A DNA stretch of 64,000 bases from Zoroaster sp. YZ-2022 (GCA_029582265.1 CM055816.1:4184698-4248697); one strand, 5' to 3'; shown: positions 20,075-32,353, counted from the stretch's first letter. Notes: generated by a model not told the origin, from the letters alone. Made by a program: numbers and translations.

Positions 20075-22319
20075 GCAGGCGTGTGATTTCTCAGGATTCT
20101 TCCTAATTTCAGGATTTTTTACAAATCTCCCTTTGCCTCAACATTTTCTTGAAAGAAGAGAAGTAGCCACCAAGGAAAGAAAGAAGTAGCCTGTATTGTG
20201 TTCAAACCTTTAGTTTCTTGTTTGTGGGGATATGGAGAGTCTATGAATCCTCCAAAATTAAACATCCAGGAGGTTCAGGGGGCTTTGTCCTCTAGACCAA
20301 AGGGAGACCCAGGCCTGCTACCCACAGGAGGTTCAGGGGGCTTTGTCCTCTAGACCAAAGGGAGACCCAGGCCTGCTACCCACAGGAGGTTCAGGGGGCT
20401 CTGTCCTCTAGACCAAAGGGAGACCCAGGCCTGCTACCCACAGGAGGTTCAGGGGGCTCTGTCCTCTAGACCCAAGGGAGACCCAGGCCTGCTACCCACA
20501 GGAGGTTCAGGGGGCTTTGTCCTCTAGACCCAAGGGAGACCCAGGCCTGCTACCCACAGGAGGTTCAGGGGGCTTTGTCGTCTAGACCAAAGGGAGACCC
20601 AGGCCTGCTACCCACAGGAGGTTCAGGGGGCTTTGTCCTCTAGACCAAAGGGAGACCCAGGCCTGCTACCCACAGGAGGTTCTGGGTCCTTTGTCATCTA
20701 GACCAAAGGGAGACCCAGGCCTGCTACCCACAGGAGGTTCAGGGGCTCTGTCCTCTAGACCCAAGGGAGACCCAGGCCTGCTACCCACAGGAGGTTCAGG
20801 GGGCTTTGTCCTCTAGACCCAAGGAGACCCAGGCCTGCTACCCACAGGAGGTTCAGGGCTTTGTCCTCTAGACCAAAGGGAGACCCAGGCCTGCTACCCA
20901 CAGGAGGTTCAGGAACTTTGTCCTCTAGACCAAAGGGAGACCCATGGCCTGCTACCCACAGGAGGTTCCTGGGGCTCTGTCCTCTAGACCCAAGGGAGAC
21001 CCAGGCCTGCTACCCACAGGAGGTTCAGGGGCTTTGTCCTCTAGACCAAAGGGAGACCCAGGCCTGCTACCCACAGGAGGTTCAGGGGCTCTTGTCCTCT
21101 AGACCCAAGGGAGACCCAGGCCTGCTACCCACAGGAGGTTCAGGGGCTTTGTCCTCTAGACCAAAGGGAGACCCAGGCCTGCTACCCACAGGAGGTTCAG
21201 GGGCTTTGGTCGTCTAGACCAAAGGGAGACCCAGGCCTGCTACCCACAGGAGGTTCAGGGGCTTTGTCCTCTAGACCAAGGGAGACCCAGGCCTGCTACC
21301 CACAGGAGGTTCAGGGAACTTTGTCCTCTAGACCAAAGGGAGACCCAGGCCTGCTACCCACAGGAGGTTCAGGGGGCTCTGTCCTCTAGACCCAAGGGAG
21401 ACCCAGGCCTGCTACCCACAGGAGGTTCAGGGGGCTTTGTCCTCTAGACCAAAGGGAGACCCAGGCCTGCTACCCACAGGAGGTTCAGGGGGCTTTGTCC
21501 TCTAGACCCAAGGGAGACCCAGGCCTGCTACCCACAGGAGGTTCAGGGAACTTTGTCCTCTAGACCAAAGGGAGACCCAGGCCTGCTACCCACAGGATGT
21601 TCAGGGGGCTCTGTCCTCTAGACCCAAGGGAGACCCAGGCCTGCTACCCACAGGAGGTTCAGGGGGCTCTGTCCTCTAGACCAAAGGGAGACCCAGGCCT
21701 GCTACCCACAGGAGGTTCAGGGGGCTCTGTCCTGTAGACCCAAGGGAGACCCAGGCCTGCTACCCACAGGAGGTTCAGGGGGCTTTGTCCTCTAGACCCA
21801 AGGGAGACCCAGGCCTGCTACCCACAGGAGGTTCAGGGGGCTTTGTCCTCTAGACCAAGGGAGACCCAGGCCTGCTACCCACAGGAGGTTCAGGGGCTTT
21901 GTCCTCCAGACCCAAGGGAGACCCAGGCCTGCTACCCACAGGAGGTTCAGGGGCTTTGTCCTCTAGACCCAAGGGAGACCCAGGCCTGCTACCCACAGGA
22001 GGTTCAGGGGCTTTGTCCTCTAGACCCAAGGGAGACCCAGGCCTGCTACCCACAGGAGGTTCAGGGGGCTTTGTCCTCTAGACCCAAGGGAGACCCAGGC
22101 CTGCTACCCACAGGAGGTTCAGGGGGCTTTGTCCTCTAGACCAAAGGGAGACCCAGGCCTGCTACCCACAGGAGGTTCAGGGGGCTTTGTCCTCTAGACC
22201 AAAGGGAGACCCAGGCCTGCTACCCACAGGAGGTTCAGGGGGCTTTGTCCTCTAGACCCAAGGGAGACCCAGGCCTGCTACCCATTTTCAGGATTTGTTA
22301 CTTTTGTCAAATCATACCT
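20075..22319. mobile_element. TIR element (CAGGCGTGTGATTTC ends) expanded by a 58-bp array
   Basis: Left CAGGCGTGTGATTTCTCAGG and right TTTTGTCAAATCATACCTCTG are imperfect inverted ends; the right end is better preserved at 49294 (CAAATCACACACCTG). Blocks GAAGTAGCCACCAAGGAAAG, AGCCTGTATTGTGTTCAAAC, AACATCCAGGAGGTTC and CAGGATTTGTTACTTTTGTC occur in the same order at 49008-49296 and 60708-60985, where the middle unit is single. Confidence 0.7.
20265..22284. repeat. 57-58-bp minisatellite, about 34 units
   Basis: The unit is AGGAGGTTCAGGGGGCTTTG then TCCTCTAGACCAAAGGGAGA and CCCAGGCCTGCTACCCAC. Variation is mainly in the G-run length (GGGG or GGGGG), ACC(A/C)AAGGG and CTTTG or CTCTG. Ends 200 bp before the splice acceptor of the first PDZ exon. 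Confidence 0.95.
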
Positions 22320-22486
22320 CTGAGTAAACAAACAGGTTTGCTTTCTGTATACATGTACATTATATGTCTGAAGATTTCTCTGAATTCTAATCATTTAGGT
22401 TTGATCATTTCATTGGCTCTTTTAGAATTGGTTTTCTGAAGTTTCGTATTCATTAAGAATGAATCTAATTGATTTTTGATTTGTAG

Positions 22487-22591
22487 GTCCGATACTAATA
22501 CAGAGATGTGTGATTGTACAGAAGGATGAAAAAGGATATGGGCTAACAGTGAGTGGAGACAACCCGGTCTTTATACAGAGCGTTAAAGATG
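22487..22591 (+). CDS. ARHGEF11/12: PDZ-RhoGEF/LARG-like gene, first PDZ exon
   Basis: This exon encodes the beginning of the PDZ domain of a Rho guanine nucleotide exchange factor of the ARHGEF11/ARHGEF12 type. In vertebrates this domain docks the GEF to C-terminal peptides such as those of plexin-B receptors, and the protein couples Galpha12/13 to RhoA. The acceptor is GATTTTTGATTTGTAG and the donor AAAGATG|GTAAGAATG. The exon gives 34 full codons, including RCVIVQKDEKGYGLTVSGDN, which contains the carboxylate-binding loop (KGYGL) and the strand after it, then PVFIQSVKD. This is very close to the LARG sequence as I recall it. The intron on each side is phase 1. The next exon supplies the rest of a split Asp codon. 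Confidence is high for the family; it may be a single ancestral gene for both vertebrate paralogues. Confidence 0.92.
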
Positions 22592-22625
22592 GTAAGAATG
22601 TCATCAAGTTGGATTAACCCTAATC

Positions 22626-23320
22626 AGGCCTCCTAGCGAAATCCATAAAACCTATCAAAACCTGTTTCAAAATGGGAACCTTTATTCCCCCCCAAAAAAC
22701 CTATGCTCAAAACCATTTGTTTTTCATAGCGTTTTGAGGGATCAAACAGTACAAGGGTTTTAACCTATAAAAACCTGTTTCAAAATGGGAACCTTTATTT
22801 CCCCCCCAAAAAACCTATGCTCAAAACCATTTGTTTTTCATAGCGTTTTGAGGGATCAAACAGCACAAGGGTTTTAACCTATAAAAACCTGTTTCAAAAT
22901 GGGAACCTTTATTTCCCGCCAAAAACCTATGCTCAAAACCATTTGTTTTTCATAGCGTTTTGAGGGATCAAACAGTACAAGGGTTTTACCCTATAAAAAC
23001 CTAAATTTTTAATCTCCTGCAACACATTTTCAAAATCCTCATGGCTTTGAAGAAAAATTACTTCCGAAGTATAAAGAGATGAAGCCAAAACAGTAACCAA
23101 ACTGTAACATGTGTACCGCTCTTAGATTTTCTGCCGGACAGGGTATAGGGTAATGTACTTTGTTGCAAAAAGTACTCCGAAGGTAGGCAATTTACCCAAC
23201 GGGAAATAACCTATAAAAGCCTATATTTTGCCATTTGGTAAGCCTGTAATAACCTATATTTTGCTTTAAAAAATTATATTTAAAAACCTTTATTTGGTAG
23301 ATTAGGCACTGGGAGGCCTG
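22626..23320. mobile_element. TIR element (CAGGCCTCC ends) with an internal triplication
   Basis: Left CAGGCCTCCTAG and right CTGGGAGGCCTG form inverted ends, flanked on both sides by CCTAAT. Inside, a unit of about 115 bp (ACCTGTTTCAAAATGGGAAC, then CATTTGTTTTTCATAGCG and TTTTGAGGGATCAAAC) is repeated three times at about 22660-22995. A single related fragment is at 18058-18130. No coding potential seen. Confidence 0.65.
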
Positions 23321-23423
23321 CCTAATCCTCGGACATCCTTCAATATTCACCATGTATTTTTGGAGGATTTTACAGCTTTGAGGTCCTTTTGAAATAATAT
23401 TGTACCCTCAAAAAAAATTCCAA

Positions 23424-23690
23424 TTTCTCTGGCTTGATATCAAGTGATCTTAACAGCCATATGCGGACAGGCAACCTTAATGGTTGAGTTGTTCAGACTT
23501 AAGGAGAAGGTTGTGATTATGGATGTAATACAATTAACATTGGTCACTGCAATCTTATCCTATACTCAGTCTTTTTATCAACTGATCTAGACCGCCATAT
23601 GCCAATAAGCAACCTTGGTTGTCGAGTCATTGAAACATCAGCAATAATAAGTAGGAGGTTGTGATTTATATGTATGACTCATCCATATTT
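23424..23690. repeat. dispersed repeat, two divergent units
   Basis: GGCTTGATATCAAGTGATCT with CAACCTTAATGGTTGAGTTG matches 2168-2245. A second diverged unit follows at about 23575-23670 (CAACTGATCTAGACCGCCAT, GCAACCTTGGTTGTCGAG). Confidence 0.6.
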
Positions 23691-23712
23691 CCTTTCTCTT
23701 TTTGGCCACTAG

Positions 23713-23762
23713 ATGGCGCTGCATCAAAAGCAGGAGTGCAGAAAGGGGATAGGATAATCAAG
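23713..23762 (+). CDS. ARHGEF11/12: PDZ-RhoGEF/LARG-like gene, second PDZ exon
   Basis: A 50-bp micro-exon between a pyrimidine-rich acceptor (CTTTCTCTTTTTGGCCACTAG) region and the donor CAAG|GTAGGTTA. With the G carried from the previous exon it reads D, then GAASKAGVQKGDRIIK, the PDZ segment that spans the alpha-A helix and the following strand. GVQxGDRIIKVNG is a signature stretch of the ARHGEF11/12 PDZ. It ends in phase 0. A family A MITE begins only 40 bp after the donor. The short length would make this exon easy for gene finders to miss. Confidence 0.92.
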
Positions 23763-23801
23763 GTAGGTTATCTATGCAACATATCGATGAGAAATAGATA
23801 G

Positions 23802-24109
23802 TTAACCCTCCTACTACAAGGGTCAAAATCAGTCAAAATGTTCATACTTGCCAAGGTATATCTAATGCACTTAAAAGTCAAACACTGTCAAGCCTTACGT
23901 GTAGTACGTATAAGTACATTCAAAGGTTAAAATGAGTCAACCGTTTTTGACTGGTAAAAGCACTGTCTTGTATTGTTGAGGGTGGTCAAAATGACCACCA
24001 GTCAAAAACAGTCAAAAACGCCCCTGTGTGTGCACATTTGGGTCAACAGTCAAAACAGCAACTTGCTACTAAAGTGCAGCTACATGTACATGTATAGTAG
24101 GAGGGTTAA
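23802..24109. mobile_element. family A MITE, complete copy
   Basis: TTAA CCCTCCTACTACAAGGG at the left and ATAGTAGGAGGG TTAA at the right, both ends intact. Contains a 12-bp insertion of two CATGTA units at about 24083-24094 compared with the sister copy at 6714. Located in the long intron 40 bp after the 23762 donor. Confidence 0.85.
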
Positions 24110-24123
24110 TCCATAATGAACAG

Positions 24124-24388
24124 TAATAATAATAATAATAATGTGTGGACTTATATAGCGCACGTATCCACCAACTAAGTGGTGCTCAAGGCGCATTCTT
24201 TTTTACGTGCATTACACAACACACGGGACCTACGGCTTTACGTCCCATCCGAAGGACGAAGCAATTATGGTTAAGTACCTTGCTCAAGGACACAAGTGTC
24301 ACGACCGGGGCTCGAACCCACACCCTGCTGCTGGCAACACCCGAACTTGAGTTCGGTGCGCTAGACCGCTCGGCCACGACACTCCACA
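24124..24388 (-). mobile_element. tRNA-Leu-like SINE, distinct subfamily
   Basis: On the minus strand: GTGTCGTGGCCGAGCGGTCT, GAACTCAAGTTCGGG, B box GGGTTCGAGCCCCGG, then GTGTCCTTGAGCAAGGTACT and GTGGTGCTTGAGCACC-type end with an (ATT)n tail. The middle part (ACACACGGGACCTACGGC region, CATCCGAAGGACG) differs from the other five copies, so it is a second body type sharing head and tail. Confidence 0.75.
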
Positions 24389-26250
24389 GTGTAGGTGTTT
24401 AACATAACCAGAATAAAAGCAATAGTTTTATTGGTGATTGATCTCAGCCACCCTTCTTCATTGGACCCAATTTGATTTATTTATTTGTTCAATTTCTCCA
24501 GTTTGGCGAGGTGTGTGTGTGTGTGTGCGTCATTCATTTCCTTGCAGTAACTGCCGGCAACTTAGTGTGCCCTTTTATGTGCGTAACAAAATTCTCCTGA
24601 AATTCTCTTATGAAATTCTCCTGAAGAAGATCAGAGCATACTGATTAAAACGTCGAGTTAACCACATGTTCTTCTCAGAAAAAAAAAGGATTATTTCAAT
24701 ACATGGTGTCATCACAAATCTCCCTATAGCCAGTGGTGTAGCTAGGATTTTCAGACTGTAACACACTGTGTTACATGTCAACAGTCCCACAGCAATCCCT
24801 CAAGCACTGAAATACACACACTCTACATACCGACGGCTTAAAACCAGAACTGGTTATGAACAAAATTAGTTTAAAAGTTTGAATCTTTCTGAAAATTCAG
24901 AAACTCCCCATAACACATTTTAGGCAAAAGTGGACATACCCAGTTCTGGTTCATTACAAACAGTTCCTGCTATGATAGTCGCATTAAAGTTTTAGCGAAG
25001 TTGACCAATCAGAGACATCACCAAGAGCAACAACGCTCGCGCGCGTGCGCTTGCTGTATTCATTTCCAGAAGTTTCTCAACTCACAATGCAATGTGCATC
25101 CACACGGCGCGGTATACACGCACTTTGCATGATCGCGGCGGAGAGGTTTATAAGAAGAACAATTTGTTTGGTCGATGGTACGGGGGTATAGTTTTACCAA
25201 TACTTTTGATCGACCAATCAAAATGAAGCTTATAAAATTCTTCATATCGTGGTAGGTGAGCATTTTTAGCCGGGTTGACAGGGCGCCAGGTATGTAGATG
25301 TGTTTCGTGTATTATGTGTAGTGAGAAACGCGCTGTCCCACACAATGAGATTCACGTGTAAATCCCCATGAGACAAAAAAGTGCTGTGAGTGAATTTGCG
25401 TAGTCAACAAATGAGACAAAGTGTATGAGGTACGGGGTATTGGTAGCTTATTTGGCAAAAAAACCTAGGTATATCAATATTATGTATTATTTCCTACTAC
25501 AAAGTTAGTGAGCAATATGTTAAGAATTTCCCTGAACGGCCACAAAGCCATAGTAATGTGGGGGGGGGGGTGTCTGTGGAATCACTATGGCCAGTCAATG
25601 AGTGCTGTCTGTGTGTGCGCGTTGTCGTCTACGCGTGGTCTACGGAAGATGCGACTGAACTGTTTGTAATGTTTAATCCCTCGATACACTGAAAATACAC
25701 ACACACACACACTCTACATACACTGTACATGTATCATTGATCTGAACATCTCGGCAGGATTTTCTTGTTATCATAGTGAAGGTATGATATTGTGGAAAGT
25801 GTTTCATCAAATGGAGAATAACTATAAATAACAACTACAGCAGGTTTCTTTTGTGAACAGAAATAGCTGTTCATAAAAAAAAATTCTAAAAAATATATTT
25901 GTTGGACATGAGGAGATATTATGAAATGACTAGTTTGCTCATGACCCTGGGGATATAAATACCTAGACATTATGCTTTTGGTTTTAAGTATACAGACTTA
26001 GTGGCTAGTAAATATGAAACATTTTCCCATGAAGCCGTTGATTTTTTTAATGGTCAAGCTATCATCGTGACGGCTGAATGAAGAGACTACATGACATATG
26101 ATCCTGTCCATACCCATCTGTACCAAATCAGATGGTCATTGTGACGGCTGACTTAAGAGACTACATGACACCACAACACCGTCTATATCCTTCTCTACTA
26201 AATCGGACAGTCAAGATTCCTTTGGTCACAAGCTCCTGACTCTGGAACAA
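24389..26250. other. long-intron sequence with repeat fragments only
   Basis: Holds a fragment near 24595-24660 of the GATCAGAGCATACTGAT / AAACGTCGAGTT dispersed motif. A possible hAT-type left end AGTGGTGTAGCTAGGATTTT starts at about 24731, with no matching right end found. There is also a poly-G tract at 25558-25570, a CA repeat at about 25696-25710, and a roughly 75-bp duplicated segment at 26060-26210 (GTGACGGCTGA, AAGAGACTACATGACA). No exon recognised. Confidence 0.5.
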
Positions 26251-26279
26251 GGGCCCCCCCCCCCCCTTCACGTGACAGC

Positions 26280-29200
26280 TTCCATCCATATTCAAGGAGT
26301 TGATGAACAGTCATTGAATTTCTCAAAGGTCATGGCCTCAGTTGCCCTGATGTTGGCCTTGGTGCCCCTTACAAATGTTCCCATAGACATTCTGATATTC
26401 TAATGGAAGTACCCTTTACTCAGGATAAGTGGCCTAGCCCCTACAAGAATGAACAAGAGAAATACTCTAGGCCTGGACTTTCAAGGAAGCCATGGCCTCC
26501 ATTGTACTGGTTTTGGCCTCGGTGCCCCTTACAAATGTTCCCATAGATATTCTGATATTCTAATGGAAGTGTAACACCGACCTAAAATAGGTCTTAGGTT
26601 ACTAATTTTCTTTTCTGTAAACTATATTAATTTCTTAATGTATTAATTTCTTTATGTACTAATTTCTTACTCCTTTGGAAACATATGTGCTTATATTCAC
26701 AAGCTGGCCTTGTGAATAGTGTTAATTGCTTGTCTTCCTGCTAGCCTTTGTTCTACCCCTACTTCTGTTTATGATTAGGTGTTAATCTTCCTGTTACTTG
26801 GTAAAGTGAAGATGCACCTGTTTCATGCTTTTGTTTTTAATTAAGTGTGAGTTCACAAGTTTATCCCCACAATAGTTTTCCTTTAATGGACCTTTAATCC
26901 TTGAAGGCACCTTCCCAGCTTGGGGTAGGGCGTCAAATCACTGTAATATCTTATCTGCCCGGTTACACAGTGACCAATCAGCTTTGGAGCCATATGTGAT
27001 ACCTTTTAAATTGTCCAATAAGGGTCTGGCTTGACCATGTGATAAGGGTTGGGGTGAGGGAATTGTTTGCCCCAAGTTTGGCTGGACCTAGCATTCTCAC
27101 GCCAGCCATCGTCCTGATCACAGGCTCTGTCATCTAGTTTCTTCAGAGGTTTTCGACTCTGCACAATACTTCATTTCATCATAATTTACTCTACGAATGT
27201 TGGCTCTTTTTAATAGGTGAGTTTAAAGTTAGATATAAATTACCTTATGTATTAATGTGCTTCCATATGAGATTTTATCTTTGTTTTATTTTTGTTCAAA
27301 CTTAACTTCTTTAGGTTAAGTTTGGAGTCTGATTTCTTGAGTTTTATGAGTATCTTGCATATTTTCTTATTCACTGTGTTTTAGTGATTTGGCAAATATT
27401 TTCCTTATCAAAACTTAAAGATACAAACTGCTGTCTTATGATAAAGTTTTGATATTAGAATATTTATTTCTATGGAAGAGGTTGCTAATTTATTTTATTA
27501 TTATGTTCCTTTTATATGATTCTATTCTTGAACTGTTCAATGTACACAAAACTTAGGGACACAAACTGTTGTCTTGTAATAGAGTTTTGGAGGACAGATA
27601 TTTAACTCTACGAGAGATGTTTTATTTTAAGTTTTATTTTAAGTTTTATTTTAAGTTTTAATAGAACTATATTTAAACATTTCTTGTGCTCTTTGTTTAA
27701 TTATTGCATCCCGAAACTTAAAGACACAAGCTGTGTCTTATGATAAAGTTTTGAGGTTGGCAAGTTTGATAGTTTACTGAGCTTGTCTCAAGTGAGACAA
27801 TTTCTTTTGATTCTTAATGTTTTCTACGAAGAGAAGTTGTTCTCATTTAATTTATTTTATCACCTAATGTGAGGTGGCCTTCAGGAATTTTTATCCAGCC
27901 TACATTGATTGTATGGTTTATAGAATTATGTAATTATGGCATGGACCATACGCTCTTTTTAATAGGCTCTTTTTAATAGCTCGGACTACTGGGACAACCC
28001 CACCAGCTGATAGACTGGACGTTGTTAAACGTTTGAGGATCGCCTTAGCACCATACACCCAGTACGCCCGAGACTACATCAGCCATGCAACATTATCATC
28101 TGTAACCGCAAGTATCAACCTATATTATAATTCTACACGTTTTGAGGACACACCATTTTCAAGTAGTTCTCCGCCGCTTCAAGATTTTTCAAGATCGCTC
28201 CGGAGGACGAACGCGTTATAAATTTCCTTAGTATACTATTTGGCGCCTTTAATCATTTTATGTAATTAAATTCCAGGATCCTGATTATTGTATAATTTAT
28301 TGTTCTTTTCCTATTACTTCATTTCGTTCAACATATTTTCATGATACAGATAATAAACCTATAGTTTTCTGTATGTGCACACCAATCTTGAATTTTCCTA
28401 TGTGGGTCTTGTTTACTCAAAAGGGAGTTGATTAATGTTTCGGTTCCCGCTATTTTGAGGATGAACTACGGGGTTACAGAAGTACCCTTTAATCAGGAAA
28501 AGTGGCCTTGCTCCTACAAGAATGAACAAGAGAAATACTCTAGGCCTGGAGTTTCATGGAGATCATGGACTCCATTGTACTGGTCTTGGCCTTGGTGCCC
28601 ATTACCAATGTTCCCATAGACATTCTGATATTCTAATGGAAGTACCCTTTAATCAGGAAATGTGGCCTTGCTCCTACAAGAATGAACAAGAGAAATACTC
28701 TAGGCCTGGAGTTTCATGGAGATCATGGCCTCCATTGTACTGGTCTTGGCCTTGGTGCCCATTACCAATGTTCCCATAGACGTTCTGATATCCTAATAGA
28801 AGTGCCCTTTAATCAGGAAATGTGGCCTTGCTCCTACAAGAATGAACAAGAGAAATACTCTAGGCCTGGAGTTTCATGGAGATCATGGCCTCCATTGTAC
28901 TGGTCTTGGCCTTGGTGCCCATTACCAATGTTCCCATAGACATTCTGATATTCTAATGGAAGTACCCTTTAATCAGGAAATGTGGCCTTGCTCCTACAAG
29001 AATGAACAAGATAAATACTCTAGGCCTGGAGTTTCATGGAGATCATGCCCTCCATTGTACTGGTCTTGGCCTTGGTGCCCATTACCAATGTTCCCATAGA
29101 TATTCTAATAGAAGTGCCCTTTAATCAGGAAATGTGGCCTTGCTCCTACAAGAATGAACAAGAGAAATACTCTAGGCCTGGAGTTTCATGGAGATCATGG

Positions 29201-31232
29201 CCTCCATTGTACTGGTCTTGGCCTTGGTGCCCATTACCAATGTTCCCATAGATATTCTGATATTCTAACGGAAGTGCCCTTTACTCAGGATAAGTGGCCT
29301 TGCTCCTATAAGAATGAACAAGAGAAATACTCTAGGCCTGGAGTTTCATGGAGATCATGGCCTCCATTGTACTGGTCTTGGCCTTGGTGCCCATTACCAA
29401 TGTTTCCATAGATATTCTGATATTCTAACGGAAGTGCCCTTTACTCAGGATAAGTGGCCTTGCTCCTATAAGAATGAACAAGAGAAATACTCTAGGCCTG
29501 GAGTTTCATGGAGATCATGGCCTCCATTGTACTGGTCTTGGCCTTGGTGCCCATTACCAATGTTCCCATAGATATTCTGATATTCTAATGGAAGTACCCT
29601 TTACTCAGGATAAGTGGCCTTGCTCCTATAAGAATGAACAAGAGAAATACTCTAGACCTGGAGTTTCAGGGAAGCCATGGCCTCCATTGCACTGGTCTTG
29701 GCCTTGGTGCCCATTACCAATGTTCCCATAGATATTCTGATAATCTAATGGAAGTACCCTTTAATCAGGAAATGTGGCCTTGCTCCTACAAGAATGAACA
29801 AGATAAATACTCTAGGCCTGGAGTTTCATGGAGATCATGCCCTCCATTGTACTGGTCTTGGCCTTGGTGCCCATTACCAATGTTCCCATAGATATTCTGA
29901 TATTCTAATGGAAGTACCCTTTAATCAGGAAATGTGGCCTTGCTCCTACAAGAATGAACAAGATAAATACTCTAGGCCTGGAGTTTCATGGAGATCATGG
30001 CCTCCATTGTACTGGTCTTGGCCTTGGTGCCCATTACCAATGTTCCCATAGATATTCTAATAGAAGTGCCCTTTAATCAGGAAATGTGGCCTTGCTCCTA
30101 CAAGAATGAACAAGATAAATACTCTAGGCCTGGAGTTTCATGGAGATCATGGCCTCCATTGTACTGGTCTTGGCCTTGGTGCCCATTACCAATGTTCCCA
30201 TAGATATTCTGATATTCTAATGGAAGTACCCTTTAATCAGGAAATGTGGCCTTGCTCCTACAAGAATGAACAAGAGAAATACTCTAGGCCTGGAGTTTCA
30301 TGGAGATCATGCCCTCCATTGTACTGGTCTTGGCCTTGGTGCCCATTACCAATGTTCCCATAGATATTCTGATATTCTAATAGAAGTACCCTTTAATCAG
30401 GAAATGTGGCCTTGCTCCTACAAGAATGAACAAGATAAATACTCTAGGCCTGGAGTTTCATGGAGATCATGGCCTCCATTGCACTGGTCTTGGCCTTGGT
30501 GCCCATTACCAATGTTCCCATAGATATTCTGATATTCTAATGGAAGTACCCTTTAATCAGGAAATGTGGCCTTGCTCCTATAAGAATGAACAAGAGAAAT
30601 ACTCTAGGCCTGGAGTTTCAAGGAAGCCATGGCCTCCATTGTACTGGTCTTGGCCTTGGTGCCCATTACCAATGTTCCCATAGATATTCTGATATTCTAA
30701 TGGAAGTGCCCTTTAATCAGGAAATGTGGCCTTGCTCCTACAAGAATGAACAAGAGAAATACTCTAGGCCTGGAGTTTCATGGAGATCATGGCCTCCATT
30801 GTACTGGTCTTGGCCTTGGTGCCCATTACCAATGTTCCCATAGATATTCTGATATTCTAATGGAAGTGCCCTTAACTCAGGATAAGTGGCCTTGCTCCTA
30901 CAAGAATGAACAAGAGAAATACTCTAGGCCTGGAGTTTCATGGAGATCATGGCCTCCATTGCACTGGTCTTGGCCTTGGTGCCCATTACCAATGTTTCCA
31001 TAGATATTCTGATATTCTAATGGAAGTACCCTTTAATCAGGAAATGTGGCCTTGCTCCTACAAGAATGAACAAGAGAAATACTCTAGGCCTGGAGTTTCA
31101 AGGAAGCCATGGCCTCCATTGTACTGGTCTTGGCCTTGGTGCACCTTATAAATGTTCCCATAGACATTCTGATATTCTAATGGAAGTGCCCTTTAATCAG
31201 GAAATGTGGCCTTGCTCCTACAAGAATGAAAT
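26280..31232. repeat. 160-bp tandem array, about 19 units, split by an LTR-like insertion
   Basis: The unit starts GAAGTACCCTTTAATCAGGA, continues AATGAACAAGAGAAATACTC, TCTAGGCCTGGAGTTTCATG and GGTGCCCATTACCAATGTTC, and ends CCCATAGATATTCTGATATT. Two diverged units lie left of the insertion (26280-26569) and about 17 right of it (28479-31232). A few units are 152-153 bp. Because 160 is not a multiple of three, the overlapping 85-codon ORFs shift frame in each unit. Confidence 0.92.
26570..28478. mobile_element. probable solo LTR of a retrotransposon
   Basis: Starts TGTAACACCGACC and ends GGGGTTACA (TG...CA with inverted tips). The 160-bp array is interrupted exactly at ATG-GAAG before and GAAG-TACCC after, giving a 4-bp target duplication. 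A polyadenylation-like AATAAA occurs near 28352. A donor-like AATAGGTGAGTTT is at about 27211-27226. A block beginning near AAACTTAAAGATACAAACTG is repeated three times with divergence at about 27412, 27550 and 27715. Only one LTR-like unit and no gag/pol is seen, so a solo LTR is the simplest reading. Confidence 0.6.
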
Positions 31233-32353
31233 TTCACGCCTAGCTGAAGACCAATATGTTTGTACCTACATTTATATGTAGTTGACTGGTTGTTCAGGCA
31301 TTCAGTAATCACATGATGTTGTTATTTGGGATGTATTTCCTTGTCCTTATCGCCGCCCCCATATAACATAACACTTGACAGTAGATTCACTCCTAATGTC
31401 GGTGTCATTGCTATGTACTAGTGTACATGTACCACTTGGTATTATTTCCAAATAACCATCCTATGGGTAGTAAGCTGTTTGTTTAGCTACAGGATCTGGT
31501 ATGTAGTGTTTTCCAGAACAGTCACAGAAACATCGGCCAGGGAGTTACTTCAAGGGGTATGACTTAATGTTGTTGTAGTAATAATTTGCTTTTCTACCCT
31601 ATTTTTATTTTGTTGAAAGTCATTATAATCATCTGTAGTTACCATGCAGTTTTAGTGATTTATCTCTATCTTGATCTTAGCAACATACTCACTGACCTTT
31701 GTCCTGTATTCTTTTTTCAGGTTGTCCTATTTTGTGTGAAAGTATGTGATAACAGTAATTTATTTGTTCTCATCAGAGAGATCATTTAAAGATAGTGAAA
31801 AAGTCGTTTAAAACACTGCACGGCAGAATTCCAGCAATTTTTGCTGCAAATCGTTTCATAGCCCCCCCCCCCCTCCCAAAAAAAACCCCCTAAAAATGCG
31901 GGTCTGAGGCGACGCATGCAAAGTTACAAATATTACTTAGTTACTAATGGTTTACACTACTTTAATAATGAGCAATGAACGTTGGCATGATAGTCCTGGG
32001 AATTTCCCAAGTGCGCCCTGCTCTACTTAAACCATTTCCCTGGACTAAACAGAGAAAGTAGGAAGCAATTCCAAGTGAGTGTTTGCTGACAGTACAGCCA
32101 GTCTCAAGCCAAATCTTACCAAACCACTTTCAGCTTTAGGCATTTTGACATTTCTATTAAATCTTGGCAGAAGGATTTCTTGTTTGGTCTAAAGATGTCC
32201 TACTGAACCCCATTAAGAACAGTCTCTTGGGACCATAAACAAGTGTAAGAGTGCACTGTTATGTAGACACTAGAGAGAGAGAAAGGCTTAGTTTGATCGC
32301 TCCAGAAATAATCAAATGAAGCAAATCAAAGGTAGAATCATTCTTCATGGTAC
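31233..32353. other. unassigned long-intron sequence
   Basis: Includes a poly-C/poly-A tract at 31862-31890 and AT-rich runs. CGGCAGAATTCCAGCAATTTTTG near 31820 resembles sequence near 4748, so part may be an old dispersed repeat. No exon recognised. Confidence 0.45.

Noticed and set aside
24731..26030. Complete hAT element starting AGTGGTGTAGCTAGGATTTT
   Set aside because: Only a left-end-like motif is visible. I found no matching right end or target duplication.
28428..31281. Series of 85-codon ORFs spaced 160 bp apart, like a multigene family
   Set aside because: They are one satellite unit read in rotating frames (160 is not divisible by three), without splice sites or start context.
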